A DNA stretch of 64,000 bases. Origin: Candidatus Pantoea varia (GTDB lineage Bacteria; Pseudomonadota; Gammaproteobacteria; Enterobacterales; Enterobacteriaceae). Every line of letters starts with the position of its first letter. The first letter of the stretch is position 1. Shown here in pieces: positions 19,762 to 28,586 of the stretch. The DNA lies in NCBI RefSeq assembly GCF_900115075.1, contig NZ_FOVG01000001.1, forward strand, positions 930,001-994,000, read 5' to 3'. The position numbers and the translations under genes are program-made. The notes below the pieces were generated by a model that made no database searches, was not told where the DNA came from, and was given only the letters and a program-made list of their open reading frames with translations.

Positions 19762-22449
19762 TCAGACTTTTTTGGCTTTCTTGTCAGCTTTAATGCCTTT
19801 TACCGGCTGCTCAGCGACCGCCTGGGCGATGTTTGAGAACGGTTCGGTGAACTCACGACCGTAGAAGGTATCGAGCATAATCTGTTTCAGCTCAGCAATC
19901 AGCGGATAACGTGGGTTAGCGCCGGTACACTGGTCATCGAACGCATCATCGGCCAGTTTATCGACTTTCGCCAGGAAGTCCGCTTCCTGCACACCAGCTT
20001 CGCGGATAGAGGTCGGGATACCCAGTTCAGTTTTGATCTCATCCAGCCAGGCCAGCAGCTTCTCAATTTTCTGTGCGGTGCGGTCACCCGGTGCGCTCAG
20101 ACCTAAGTGGTCAGCAATCTCGGCGTAACGACGACGCGCCTGCGGACGATCGTACTGGCTGAAAGCGGTCTGTTTAGTTGGGTTGTCATTCGCGTTATAG
20201 CGAATAACGTTCGAGATTAACAGGGCGTTGGCCAGACCGTGTGGGATATGGAACTCTGAGCCCAGTTTGTGCGCCATTGAGTGACAGACCCCAAGGAAGG
20301 CGTTAGCAAACGCAATACCGGCGATAGTGGCGGCATTGTGGACACGCTCACGCGCCACCGGATTTTTAGCCCCTTCGGCATAGCTTGCTGGCAGGTTTTC
20401 TTTCAGCAGTTTCAGTGCCTGCAGCGCCTGTCCATCCGAGTACTCATTTGCCAGCACGGAAACATAAGCTTCCAGTGCGTGGGTGACGGCATCCAGGCCC
20501 CCGAAGGCGCAGAGTGAACGCGGCATATCCATCACCAGATTGGCATCGACAATCGCCATGTCCGGGGTTAATGCATAGTCAGCGAGTGGATATTTCTGGC
20601 CTGTCGCATCATCGGTTACTACGGCAAACGGTGTGACTTCTGAACCGGTACCGGAGGTGGTGGTGATGGCGATCATGCGCGCTTTAACGCCCATTTTCGG
20701 GAACTTGTAGATACGTTTACGGATATCCATGAAACGTAACGCCAGCTCTTCGAAGTGAGTTTCCGGATGTTCGTACATCACCCACATGATTTTCGCGGCA
20801 TCCATTGGGGAGCCGCCGCCCAGCGCGATGATGACATCAGGCTTGAAGCTTTCCATCTGCTCTGCACCTTTACGCACGATGCTCAGCGTCGGGTCAGCTT
20901 CAACTTCGAAGAACACTTCAGTCTCGATGCCGTGTGATTTCAGCACGCGGGTCACCTGGTCGGCATAGCCGTTATTAAACAGGAAACGGTCAGTGACGAT
21001 AAAGGCCCGTTTCGCGCCGTCCGTTGCCACTTCTTCCAGCGCAATTGGCAGTGAACCCCGACGGAAGTAGATGGATTTAGGAAGTTTATGCCACAACATA
21101 TTCTCAGCTCGCTTGGCGACAGTTTTGGTATTGATCAGGTGTTTTGGACCGACGTTCTCTGAAATAGAGTTGCCGCCCCAGGAACCACAACCCAGCGTCA
21201 GGGAAGGTGCCAGTTTAAAGTTGTAGAGGTCACCAATACCGCCCTGTGATGCAGGCGTGTTGATCAGAATACGCGCGGTTTTCATTTTGTCGCCGAAGTA
21301 GTGCACGCGCTCTGTCTGGTTGTCCTGGTCGGTGTAAAGACAGGAGGTGTGACCGATACCGCCCATGGCGACCAGTTTCTCCGCTTTATTAACCGCATCC
21401 TGGAAATCTTTCGCCCGATACATCGCCAGCGTCGGAGAGAGTTTCTCATGAGCGAACGGCTCAGACTCATCCACCAGTTTCACTTCACCAATGAGGATTT
21501 TGGTGCTCGGTGGCACGCTGAGTCCGGCCATTTCTGCAATTTTGAAGGCAGGCTGACCGACGATGGCCGCATTCAGGCCGCCGTTTTTCAGGATGATATT
21601 CTGCACGGCACTGAGTTCAGCACCCTGCAGCATGTAGCCACCATGGCTGGCGAAACGTTCACGCACGGCGTCATAGACTGAATCAACCACAATTACCGAT
21701 TGTTCAGAGGCGCAGATCACGCCGTTATCAAAGGTTTTCGACATCAGAATGGATGCGACGGCACGTTTCACATCGGCGGTTTCATCAATGACCACCGGTG
21801 TGTTACCTGCACCCACGCCAATCGCTGGTTTACCGGAGCTATAAGCCGCTTTCACCATGCCCGGACCGCCAGTAGCAAGAATCAGGTTGATGTCTGGGTG
21901 GTGCATCAGCTGGTTTGACAGCTCAACAGAAGGGGCGTCGATCCAGCCGATGATGTCCCGAGGCGCACCGGCGGCAATCGCAGCCTGCAGGACAATGTCA
22001 GCCGCTTTGTTTGTCGCGTCTTTGGCGCGTGGATGTGGCGAGAAGATGATACCGTTTCGGGTTTTAAGGCTGATTAAGGCTTTGAAGATGGCGGTTGACG
22101 TCGGGTTAGTGGTCGGGACGATGCCGCAAATCAGACCAATTGGCTCGGCAATGGTAATGGTGCCGAAGGTATCGTCAGTGGCTAACACACCACAGGTCTT
22201 TTCATCTTTATAAGCGTTGTAAATATATTCTGAAGCAAAATGGTTTTTGATCACTTTGTCTTCGACAATGCCCATACCGGATTCGGCAACGGCCATCTTG
22301 GCTAGCGGGATTCGGGCGTCTGCGGCGGCGAGGGCGGCGGCACGGAAAATGGCGTCGACCTGTTCCTGAGAAAAGTTGGCATATTCACGCTGGGCTTTTT
22401 TTACACGTTCTACCAGTGCATTAAGTTCAGCGACATTGGTTACGGCCAT
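19762..22449 (-). CDS. adhE: Bifunctional acetaldehyde-CoA / alcohol dehydrogenase
   Basis: Reduces acetyl-CoA to acetaldehyde and then ethanol under fermentation, forming long spirosomes. From the ATG at 22449 the protein has 895 residues (E. coli 891), with AGGAG as ribosome-binding site. The N-terminal aldehyde dehydrogenase domain shows the catalytic Cys in GVICASEQSV near residue 247; the C-terminal iron-dependent alcohol dehydrogenase shows GGGSPMDAAKIMW and the metal-binding HSMAHKLG. The frame extends 41 codons upstream but without family support. A perfect FNR-type box lies about 210 bp upstream, consistent with control by oxygen. Confidence 0.97.
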   Translation of the reverse strand: MAVTNVAELNALVERVKKAQREYANFSQEQVDAIFRAAALAAADARIPLAKMAVAESGMGIVEDKVIKNHFASEYIYNAYKDEKTCGVLATDDTFGTITIAEPIGLICGIVPTTNPTSTAIFKALISLKTRNGIIFSPHPRAKDATNKAADIVLQAAIAAGAPRDIIGWIDAPSVELSNQLMHHPDINLILATGGPGMVKAAYSSGKPAIGVGAGNTPVVIDETADVKRAVASILMSKTFDNGVICASEQSVIVVDSVYDAVRERFASHGGYMLQGAELSAVQNIILKNGGLNAAIVGQPAFKIAEMAGLSVPPSTKILIGEVKLVDESEPFAHEKLSPTLAMYRAKDFQDAVNKAEKLVAMGGIGHTSCLYTDQDNQTERVHYFGDKMKTARILINTPASQGGIGDLYNFKLAPSLTLGCGSWGGNSISENVGPKHLINTKTVAKRAENMLWHKLPKSIYFRRGSLPIALEEVATDGAKRAFIVTDRFLFNNGYADQVTRVLKSHGIETEVFFEVEADPTLSIVRKGAEQMESFKPDVIIALGGGSPMDAAKIMWVMYEHPETHFEELALRFMDIRKRIYKFPKMGVKARMIAITTTSGTGSEVTPFAVVTDDATGQKYPLADYALTPDMAIVDANLVMDMPRSLCAFGGLDAVTHALEAYVSVLANEYSDGQALQALKLLKENLPASYAEGAKNPVARERVHNAATIAGIAFANAFLGVCHSMAHKLGSEFHIPHGLANALLISNVIRYNANDNPTKQTAFSQYDRPQARRRYAEIADHLGLSAPGDRTAQKIEKLLAWLDEIKTELGIPTSIREAGVQEADFLAKVDKLADDAFDDQCTGANPRYPLIAELKQIMLDTFYGREFTEPFSNIAQAVAEQPVKGIKADKKAKKV

Positions 22450-22911
22450 GGTGTTCTCCTGAAGGAAGTTAAACTTTTTTAGTAAACAATCCTGCGCCCT
22501 GAGTATAGTCACGTTAAAATAACGCGTCTGGCTGGGAAAGAACGCCCGGATTTTCAACTGTTTACTGAACAAGTCTTCTGTTGCTGGCTGCGAAGCTTTC
22601 TTCGCTGCCGCTAATACTTCCGTTACGAAAAGATTACCTGGTTTGGGGTAGGGTAATTTTGATTCAGATCAATTTAAGTCAAAGCTGACACCTTTCAGCA
22701 CCCCTTTATTGTGCTACTGAGTCAAATCTGTTTGCTCTTCCTGTCTGCCACCCTGGCAGCGGCTAAATCCAGCCACTTTTTGATCTCTGGCGTAAAGCGC
22801 TAAAGGTGCATTGATTCATCAGTATAAATAGCTGGGCCAGCATCTGGCTTCCGGGGCGGTTTTCACATACATTAGGCGCGTTTTCCCCCCCCTGTGGTAC
22901 GGAGTAAAGTC
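22450..22911. promoter_or_regulatory. adhE/ychE divergent regulatory region
   Basis: A 462-base gene-free stretch separating adhE (minus) from ychE (plus). It contains the FNR-type box listed separately. The long leader resembles the long upstream region of E. coli adhE. I see no RNA gene in it. Confidence 0.5.
22659..22672. promoter_or_regulatory. Perfect FNR-type box upstream of adhE
   Basis: TTGATTCAGATCAA fits the FNR consensus TTGAT-N4-ATCAA at all ten fixed positions. It is 210 bp from adhE and 240 bp from ychE. Binding by FNR is inferred; the half-sites differ from CRP (TGTGA). Confidence 0.7.
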
Positions 22912-23559
22912 GTGAACCCTGCGCTGTTAGATTTATCAGGCTATATAAAATTTTTTGTCGGGCTGTTTGCGCTGGTCAATCCTGTGGGAATTATTCCGGT
23001 GTTTATCAGCATGACCCGTTATCAGGGCGTGGCTGAGCGTAATAAAACCAACCTTACTGCTAACCTGGCGGTGGCCATTATTCTCTGGACGTCGCTTTTC
23101 CTGGGCGATGCAATTCTGCATGTGTTTGGCATCTCGATTGACTCTTTCCGCATTGCGGGCGGGATTCTGGTCGTCACCATTGCGATGTCGATGATCAGCG
23201 GCAAGCTGGGCGAGGATAAACAGAACAAGCAGGAGAAGTCAGAAACGGCGATCCGTGAAAGCGTGGGGGTGGTGCCGCTGGCGTTGCCACTGATGGCGGG
23301 TCCGGGTGCCATCAGCTCGACCATCGTCTGGAGTACCCGCTACCACAGCTGGCTGAACCTGCTGGGCTTCACCCTGGCGATTGCCATCTTTGCCTTCTGC
23401 TGCTGGCTGCTGTTCCGCGCCGCGCCGTTAATGGTGCGTATTCTCGGGCAGACCGGTATCAACGTGATTACCCGTATCATGGGTCTGCTGCTGATGGCGC
23501 TGGGTATTGAATTCGTTGTGACCGGCATAAAATCTATTTTTCCCGGCCTCGTCAATTAA
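22912..23559 (+). CDS. ychE: YchE, MarC-family integral membrane protein
   Basis: A polytopic inner-membrane protein of the MarC/UPF0056 family with about six predicted helices; no transported substrate is established. The start is the GTG at 22912: GGAG lies seven bases upstream and the resulting 215 residues equal the E. coli length. An upstream GTG at 22894 would add six residues. The conserved FFVGLFALVNPVGIIPVF N-terminus and NVITRIMGLLLMALGIEF near the end are clear. It lies between adhE and the opp cluster, as in E. coli. Confidence 0.93.
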   Translation: MNPALLDLSGYIKFFVGLFALVNPVGIIPVFISMTRYQGVAERNKTNLTANLAVAIILWTSLFLGDAILHVFGISIDSFRIAGGILVVTIAMSMISGKLGEDKQNKQEKSETAIRESVGVVPLALPLMAGPGAISSTIVWSTRYHSWLNLLGFTLAIAIFAFCCWLLFRAAPLMVRILGQTGINVITRIMGLLLMALGIEFVVTGIKSIFPGLVN

Positions 23560-24140
23560 ACACTCACTTATTTCAGGCAGTGAAGTGAATAAGTGATCCG
23601 TAATGGTGCAATAAAGCCCTTTAGTGCACCATTGCGATGCAATTATTCGTGATGCTTAACAGAATTACCCGATTATAAATTTCGTTACTGCGAGTTTGGT
23701 CACAGACTTTTTTTGGCGAAATAATGTCACTATTTTCACATGATATTCTCCTCTCTTTTTTCCCGTCTGCCTCAGAATCCGCCATGTAAAAGCAGTTGAA
23801 CTGAATTTCATCGCGCTGAAGCTGAATTGCGCAATATAAATGCTAAAACAGGCATAATTTGACGCTGCATTCCGCGCTGGGTAGGGCTTTCCAGCTAAAT
23901 CGTCTATTTTTCATATTGATATGATATTTTCAGGACGAAAATTAACACTTCCGCTGCATGACATCTCATGATAAAAGAGAATTAGTTAACATTTTCGTTA
24001 TTTTGCTTTGGCACCTCCTCACGGCTTCTGATAATTTTTGGCCCAACGTGAATTTTTTTCTCCGAAAGCCCAAAGTGAGAACGCTTTTTGCTTAAGCCTA
24101 TCGGGATACTTAAATAAGGTTGGCGTTTCGGATGATTGGG
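23560..24140. promoter_or_regulatory. Long upstream region of the opp cluster
   Basis: A 581-base gene-free stretch. A 32-base inverted repeat (AATGGTGCA at 23602-23610, TGCACCATT at 23625-23633) lies just after ychE and is overlapped by two NtrC-like sites. The rest is AT-rich, with several possible -10 boxes around 23905-23930. A long leader before an oligopeptide-binding gene is typical. No sigma-54 promoter with GG-N10-GC spacing was found. Confidence 0.5.
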
Positions 24141-25766
24141 ATGAAGAATTTGCAGCAACAGCGGTCAACACTCGCAGGTGTTCTGTTAATGGCTTTTTCG
24201 CCGGCCTATGCCGCCACGGTTCCGCCGGGAACGACACTGGCCGCACAACAGCAGATCGTGATTAATAACGGAAGTGAAGTCTCCTCGCTGGATCCGCATA
24301 AAACCGAAGGCGTGCCGGAATCCAATGTTATTCAAAACCTGCTGGATGGTCTGGTGAACACCGACAACAGCGGTCAGGTCGTACCTGGCGTCGCCAAAAG
24401 CTGGGAAAATCCGCAACCCACCGTCTGGATTTTTAATCTGCGTGATGATGCGAAGTGGAGCAATGGTGAGCCGGTGACCGCCAGTGATTTCGTCTATAGC
24501 TGGCGTCGGCTGGTGGACCCGAAAACCGCATCGCCTTACTCCAGCTATCCGCAGGCAGCTCATTTTGCCAATGTCGATGCGATCCTTGCCGGCAAAGCGT
24601 CACCCGATCAGCTGGGCGTAAAAGCGCTGGATGCGCATCGGCTGCAGATTACCCTGAGCGAACCGGTGCCTTACCTGGTGGCGATGTTAACGCATACGGC
24701 GATGAAGCCGGTTTATGCGCCAGCCATTAAGCAGTGGGGAGACGCCTGGACACGTCCCGGTCACTACATCGGCAACGGCGCTTACACGCTGGGCGACTGG
24801 GTGGTGAATGAAAAAATCGTGGTGAAGCGCAATCCTCACTACTGGGACAACGCACATACGGTGATTGAGCAGGGGACCTTCCTGCCGATCGCCTCTGAAA
24901 ACAGTGATATCAATCGCTACCGCAGCGGCGGCACGGACATCACCAACAGTGCGGTGCCGCCGGAGATGTTTGGCAAGCTGCGCAAAGAGCTGGGCGATGA
25001 AGTGAAGGTCAGTCCGCTGCTTTGCACCTTTTACTACGAAATTAACAACAAAAAGCCGCCGTTCACCGATGCCCGGGTGCGTGCCGCGCTGAAAATGACC
25101 CTCGATCGCGAGGTGATTGCCAATAAGATCATGGCCCAGGGGCAGATTCCGGCTTACAGCCTGACACCGCCTTTCACTGCGGGCATAAAACTCACGCCGC
25201 CCGCCTGGTTCACCTGGACGCAGGCGCAGCGTAATGAAGCCGCGAAGAAGCTACTGGCTGAGGCAGGCTTCGATGCCGCCCATCCGCTGACCTTTACGCT
25301 GCTCTATAACACCTCTGATCAGAACAAACGGCAGGCGATTGCGGCCGCGTCGATGTGGCAGAAAAACCTGGGCGCGAAAGTGACGCTGCAGAATCAGGAG
25401 TGGAAAACCCTGCTGGAGACCCGTCATCAGGCTCAGTATGACGTGGTCCGTGCTACCTGGTGCGCCGATTACAACGAACCTTCTACCTTCCTGAACATGC
25501 TGATCAGCAATGCCTCCATCAACACCGCGTTTTACAGCAGCGCGACCTTTGATCGCCTGATGGCAGAGACGCTGACGGCGGGCAGTGAGGCGCAGCGCGC
25601 CGACCTGTATCAGCAGGCTGAAACACAACTCGACAAAGACTCACCAATTGTGCCAGTTTACTACCGCGTAAGTGTGCGCCTGGTAAAGCCCTGGGTTGGC
25701 GGCTTTACGGGCAAAGACCCGCAGGACATGACAGACCTGAAGTACTATTTCATCAAACAACACTGA
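24141..25766 (+). CDS. OppA-like periplasmic oligopeptide-binding protein (first copy)
   Basis: A 541-residue family 5 extracellular solute-binding protein with a signal peptide (NLQQQRSTLAGVLLMAFSPAYA) cleaved before ATVPPG. It aligns along its whole length with the OppA encoded immediately downstream, including the two Cys segments LLCTFYYEIN and TWCADYNEP that form the OppA disulfide. It is more OppA-like than MppA-like. It probably feeds the OppBCDF permease with a different peptide range. Start codons at 24120 (TTG) and 24132 (ATG) are in frame; I prefer 24141 because it gives a normal signal peptide, but the ribosome-binding site is weak for all three. Confidence 0.88.
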   Translation: MKNLQQQRSTLAGVLLMAFSPAYAATVPPGTTLAAQQQIVINNGSEVSSLDPHKTEGVPESNVIQNLLDGLVNTDNSGQVVPGVAKSWENPQPTVWIFNLRDDAKWSNGEPVTASDFVYSWRRLVDPKTASPYSSYPQAAHFANVDAILAGKASPDQLGVKALDAHRLQITLSEPVPYLVAMLTHTAMKPVYAPAIKQWGDAWTRPGHYIGNGAYTLGDWVVNEKIVVKRNPHYWDNAHTVIEQGTFLPIASENSDINRYRSGGTDITNSAVPPEMFGKLRKELGDEVKVSPLLCTFYYEINNKKPPFTDARVRAALKMTLDREVIANKIMAQGQIPAYSLTPPFTAGIKLTPPAWFTWTQAQRNEAAKKLLAEAGFDAAHPLTFTLLYNTSDQNKRQAIAAASMWQKNLGAKVTLQNQEWKTLLETRHQAQYDVVRATWCADYNEPSTFLNMLISNASINTAFYSSATFDRLMAETLTAGSEAQRADLYQQAETQLDKDSPIVPVYYRVSVRLVKPWVGGFTGKDPQDMTDLKYYFIKQH

Positions 25767-25831
25767 TCTGATCGCCTGTTCGGCGAGACAGTCGGGAAAC
25801 GCATCAGCGTACAGACCATTTTGGGGTCAAT

Positions 25832-25866
25832 CTCCCTGGTAACAGGCCAGGGAGCCCGGAGACGGG
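25832..25866 (+). other. Tandem stem-loops between the two oppA genes
   Basis: CTCCCTGG (25832-25839) pairs with CCAGGGAG (25847-25854) around a 7-base loop. It is followed at once by CCCG-GAGA-CGGG (25855-25866), a GNRA tetraloop hairpin. No T-run follows, so these are more likely RNA stabilising or processing elements than terminators. Confidence 0.6.
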
Positions 25867-25920
25867 GGACGCCGGGGCAGAGCATCGCCACGGTGACGAT
25901 AATAAAACTGGAGTGTAATA

Positions 25921-27561
25921 ATGAACAACATCACGAAAAAAAGCCTGATAGCAGCGGGCGTTTTCGCCGCAGTGAGTGCCCTGGCAGGGAATGCGGCTTT
26001 CGCAGCAACCGTGCCTGCGGGCGTTGAGCTGGCCGCTAAACAGGAGCTGGTTCGCGGCAATGGCGATGAAGTGCAGTCGCTCGATCCGCACAAAATCGAA
26101 GGCGTGCCGGAAGACAACGTGGCGCGCGATCTTTACGAAGGTCTGCTGGTCAATGACAGCAACGGTAAACCGATCCCGGCTGTGGCGGAAAGTTACGAAA
26201 ACAAAGATTTCAAAGTGTGGACTTTCCACTTACGTAAAAATGCCAAATGGTCCAACGGCGAGCCGGTGACGGCGCAGGACTTCGTTTACAGCTGGGAGCG
26301 TCTGGTCGATCCTAAAACCGCTTCACCGTACGCCAGCTATCCACAGTATGGTCATATTCTGAACGTCGATGACATCATCGCCGGTAAAAAACCGATTACC
26401 GATCTGGGCGTCAAAGCCCTGGACGATCACACGCTGGAAGTCACCCTGAGTGAGCCAGTTCCCTATTTTGATAAGCTGCTGATCAACTCCGTGATGTCAC
26501 CGGTTTATAAACCAGCGATTGAGAAGTTTGGCGATCAGTGGACTCAGCCTCAGAACTGGGTCGGCAACGGCGCCTTTAAACTGGACGCGCACGTGATTAA
26601 CGAGCGAATCACCCTGGTGCGTAACCCGAACTACTGGGACAACGAACACACCGTGCTGAACAAAGTCACCTTCCTGCCAATCAGTTCCGAAGTCAGTGAC
26701 GTTAACCGTTACTTCTCCGAGAACGGCAGCGACATGACCTATAACAATCTGCCGATTGAGCTGTTTAAAAAGCTGCAGCGTGACAACGGTAAAGAGCTGC
26801 ACGTCGATCCTTATCTCTGCACCTACTACTACGAAATCAACAACCAGAAAGCGCCATTCACCGATCCTCGCGTGCGCGCGGCCCTGAAGCTGGGTCTGGA
26901 TCGTGACATCATGGTTAACAAAGTGCTGGCGCAGGGCCAGAAGCCAGCCTACAGCTACACGCCGCCATCAACCGACGGCATGGACATTCTGCCGCCAGAC
27001 TGGTTCAAATGGTCACAGGACAAACGTAATGCCGAAGCGAAAAAACTGCTGGCAGAAGCCGGCTATACCGCCGACAAACCGCTGACCTTTAACCTGCTCT
27101 ACAACACCTCCGATCTGCACAAGAAGCTGGCGATTGCCGCCTCGTCGATCTGGAAGAAAAACATCGGCGTGAACATCAAACTGGAAAACCAGGAGTGGAA
27201 AACCTTCCTGGATACCCGTCATCAGGGTAACTATGATGTCTCCCGTGCTGCCTGGTGTGCGGACTACAACGAACCGACTTCCTTCCTGAACACTATGCTG
27301 TCTAACAGCAGCAGTAACACCTCGCACTATAAGAGCGATGCGTTTGACAAAGTGATCCGTGATGCGATTAAGGCTCCGGATGCTAAAACCCGCGCGGCGG
27401 ATTATCAGCAGGCCGAGCAGATTATGGATAAAGACAGCACCATCGTACCGGTTTACTACTACGTGAATACGCGTCTGGTGAAACCTTATGTCGGCGGTTA
27501 TACCGGTAAAGATCCACTGGATAAAACGCTGGATAAAAACTTCTACATTATTAAACACTAA
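25921..27561 (+). CDS. oppA: OppA, periplasmic oligopeptide-binding protein
   Basis: Binds di- to pentapeptides in the periplasm for import by OppBCDF, including cell-wall peptides. The 546-residue protein has a signal peptide (N-terminal NNITKKSLIAAGVFAAV, cleavage after AAFA) and matches E. coli OppA throughout: SLDPHKIEGVPE, WCADYNEPTSF and the ligand-cavity YYEINNQKAPF. GGAG lies seven bases before the ATG. It follows the OppA-like gene after 154 bases and is separated from oppB by a GC-rich hairpin that probably raises oppA mRNA over the permease mRNA. Confidence 0.97.
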   Translation: MNNITKKSLIAAGVFAAVSALAGNAAFAATVPAGVELAAKQELVRGNGDEVQSLDPHKIEGVPEDNVARDLYEGLLVNDSNGKPIPAVAESYENKDFKVWTFHLRKNAKWSNGEPVTAQDFVYSWERLVDPKTASPYASYPQYGHILNVDDIIAGKKPITDLGVKALDDHTLEVTLSEPVPYFDKLLINSVMSPVYKPAIEKFGDQWTQPQNWVGNGAFKLDAHVINERITLVRNPNYWDNEHTVLNKVTFLPISSEVSDVNRYFSENGSDMTYNNLPIELFKKLQRDNGKELHVDPYLCTYYYEINNQKAPFTDPRVRAALKLGLDRDIMVNKVLAQGQKPAYSYTPPSTDGMDILPPDWFKWSQDKRNAEAKKLLAEAGYTADKPLTFNLLYNTSDLHKKLAIAASSIWKKNIGVNIKLENQEWKTFLDTRHQGNYDVSRAAWCADYNEPTSFLNTMLSNSSSNTSHYKSDAFDKVIRDAIKAPDAKTRAADYQQAEQIMDKDSTIVPVYYYVNTRLVKPYVGGYTGKDPLDKTLDKNFYIIKH

Positions 27562-27583
27562 TAGCATTCAGGCTATCAGCAGT

Positions 27584-27616
27584 GGCGGCGCGTCTCGCGC
27601 CGCCTTTTACTTTTTT
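27584..27616 (+). terminator. Partial terminator / mRNA end between oppA and oppB
   Basis: GGCGGCGCG (27584-27592) pairs perfectly with CGCGCCGCC (27596-27604) around TCT, followed by TTTTACTTTTTT. It lies inside the operon, so it should allow some read-through to oppB and protect the oppA 3' end. Confidence 0.8.
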
Positions 27617-27651
27617 ATATGTTGTGATGCAACAGCCTGGTAGGTACGGCA

Positions 27652-28572
27652 ATGTTAAAATTCATCCTGCGTCGCTTGCTTGAAGCGCTTCCGACGCTGT
27701 TCGTCCTGATCACCATCTCCTTCTTTATGATGCGCCTGGCACCCGGCAGCCCGTTTACCGGCGAGCGCACTCTGGCCCCGGAAGTGATGGCCAACATTGA
27801 GGCGAAATATCACCTCAACGATCCCATTGGTAAGCAGTATGTCGATTACCTGCTGCAGCTGGCGCACGGCGATTTCGGCCCTTCGTTTAAATACAAAGAT
27901 TATTCGGTCAACTATCTGGTCGCGCATGCGTTCCCGGTCTCAGCCAAACTCGGCCTGGCCGCGTTCCTTCTGGCGGTGGTGCTGGGCGTCACGGCGGGCG
28001 TGATCGCCGCGCTCAAACAGAACAGTCTGTGGGACTTCGCGGTCATGGGGGTGGCAATGACCGGCGTGGTGATACCCAGTTTCGTGGTCGCACCGCTGCT
28101 GGTCCTGCTGTTCGCCATCACCCTGAAATGGCTGCCGGGCGGCGGCTGGAACGGTGGGCAGTGGAACTACATGCTACTGCCGATGGTGGCGCTATCGCTG
28201 GCTTATATCGCCAGTATCGCGCGTATCACCCGTGGATCGATGATTGAAGTGATGCACTCTAACTTTATCCGCACCGCGCGCGCCAAAGGCTTACCGCTGC
28301 GCCGCATTGTGCTGCGTCATGCGCTGAAGCCCGCGCTGCTGCCAGTGATCTCCTACATGGGCCCGGCGTTTGTCGGCATCATCACCGGTTCGATGGTGAT
28401 CGAGTCGATTTATGGTCTGCCGGGCATCGGTCAGCTGTTTGTGAACGGCGCGCTGAACCGTGACTACTCACTGGTGATGAGCCTGACCATTCTGGTCGGT
28501 TTACTGACCATTCTGTTTAACGCGATTGTTGACGTGCTCTATGCCGTTATCGATCCAAAAATTCGTTACTGA
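27652..28572 (+). CDS. oppB: OppB, oligopeptide ABC transporter permease
   Basis: Inner-membrane permease subunit of the Opp importer, 306 residues with about six transmembrane helices. It begins LKFILRRLLEALPTLFVL, typical of the family, and carries the cytoplasmic EAA loop (RTARAKGLPLRRIVLRHALKP) that docks onto the OppD/OppF ATPases. It lies in the order oppA-oppB-oppC-oppD-oppF, with oppC following after 14 bases. Confidence 0.97.
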   Translation: MLKFILRRLLEALPTLFVLITISFFMMRLAPGSPFTGERTLAPEVMANIEAKYHLNDPIGKQYVDYLLQLAHGDFGPSFKYKDYSVNYLVAHAFPVSAKLGLAAFLLAVVLGVTAGVIAALKQNSLWDFAVMGVAMTGVVIPSFVVAPLLVLLFAITLKWLPGGGWNGGQWNYMLLPMVALSLAYIASIARITRGSMIEVMHSNFIRTARAKGLPLRRIVLRHALKPALLPVISYMGPAFVGIITGSMVIESIYGLPGIGQLFVNGALNRDYSLVMSLTILVGLLTILFNAIVDVLYAVIDPKIRY

Positions 28573-28586
28573 TTGCGGAGTTCGCC

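Noticed and set aside
19762..22572. 936-codon version of AdhE
   Set aside because: The extra 41 codons have no family match, and AGGAG precedes the internal ATG at 22449.
24002..24030. Possible sigma-54 promoter (TTGGCACCTCC...) upstream of the first oppA-like gene
   Set aside because: The GG and GC elements are 12 rather than 10 bases apart, so it does not meet the strict spacing of sigma-54 promoters.
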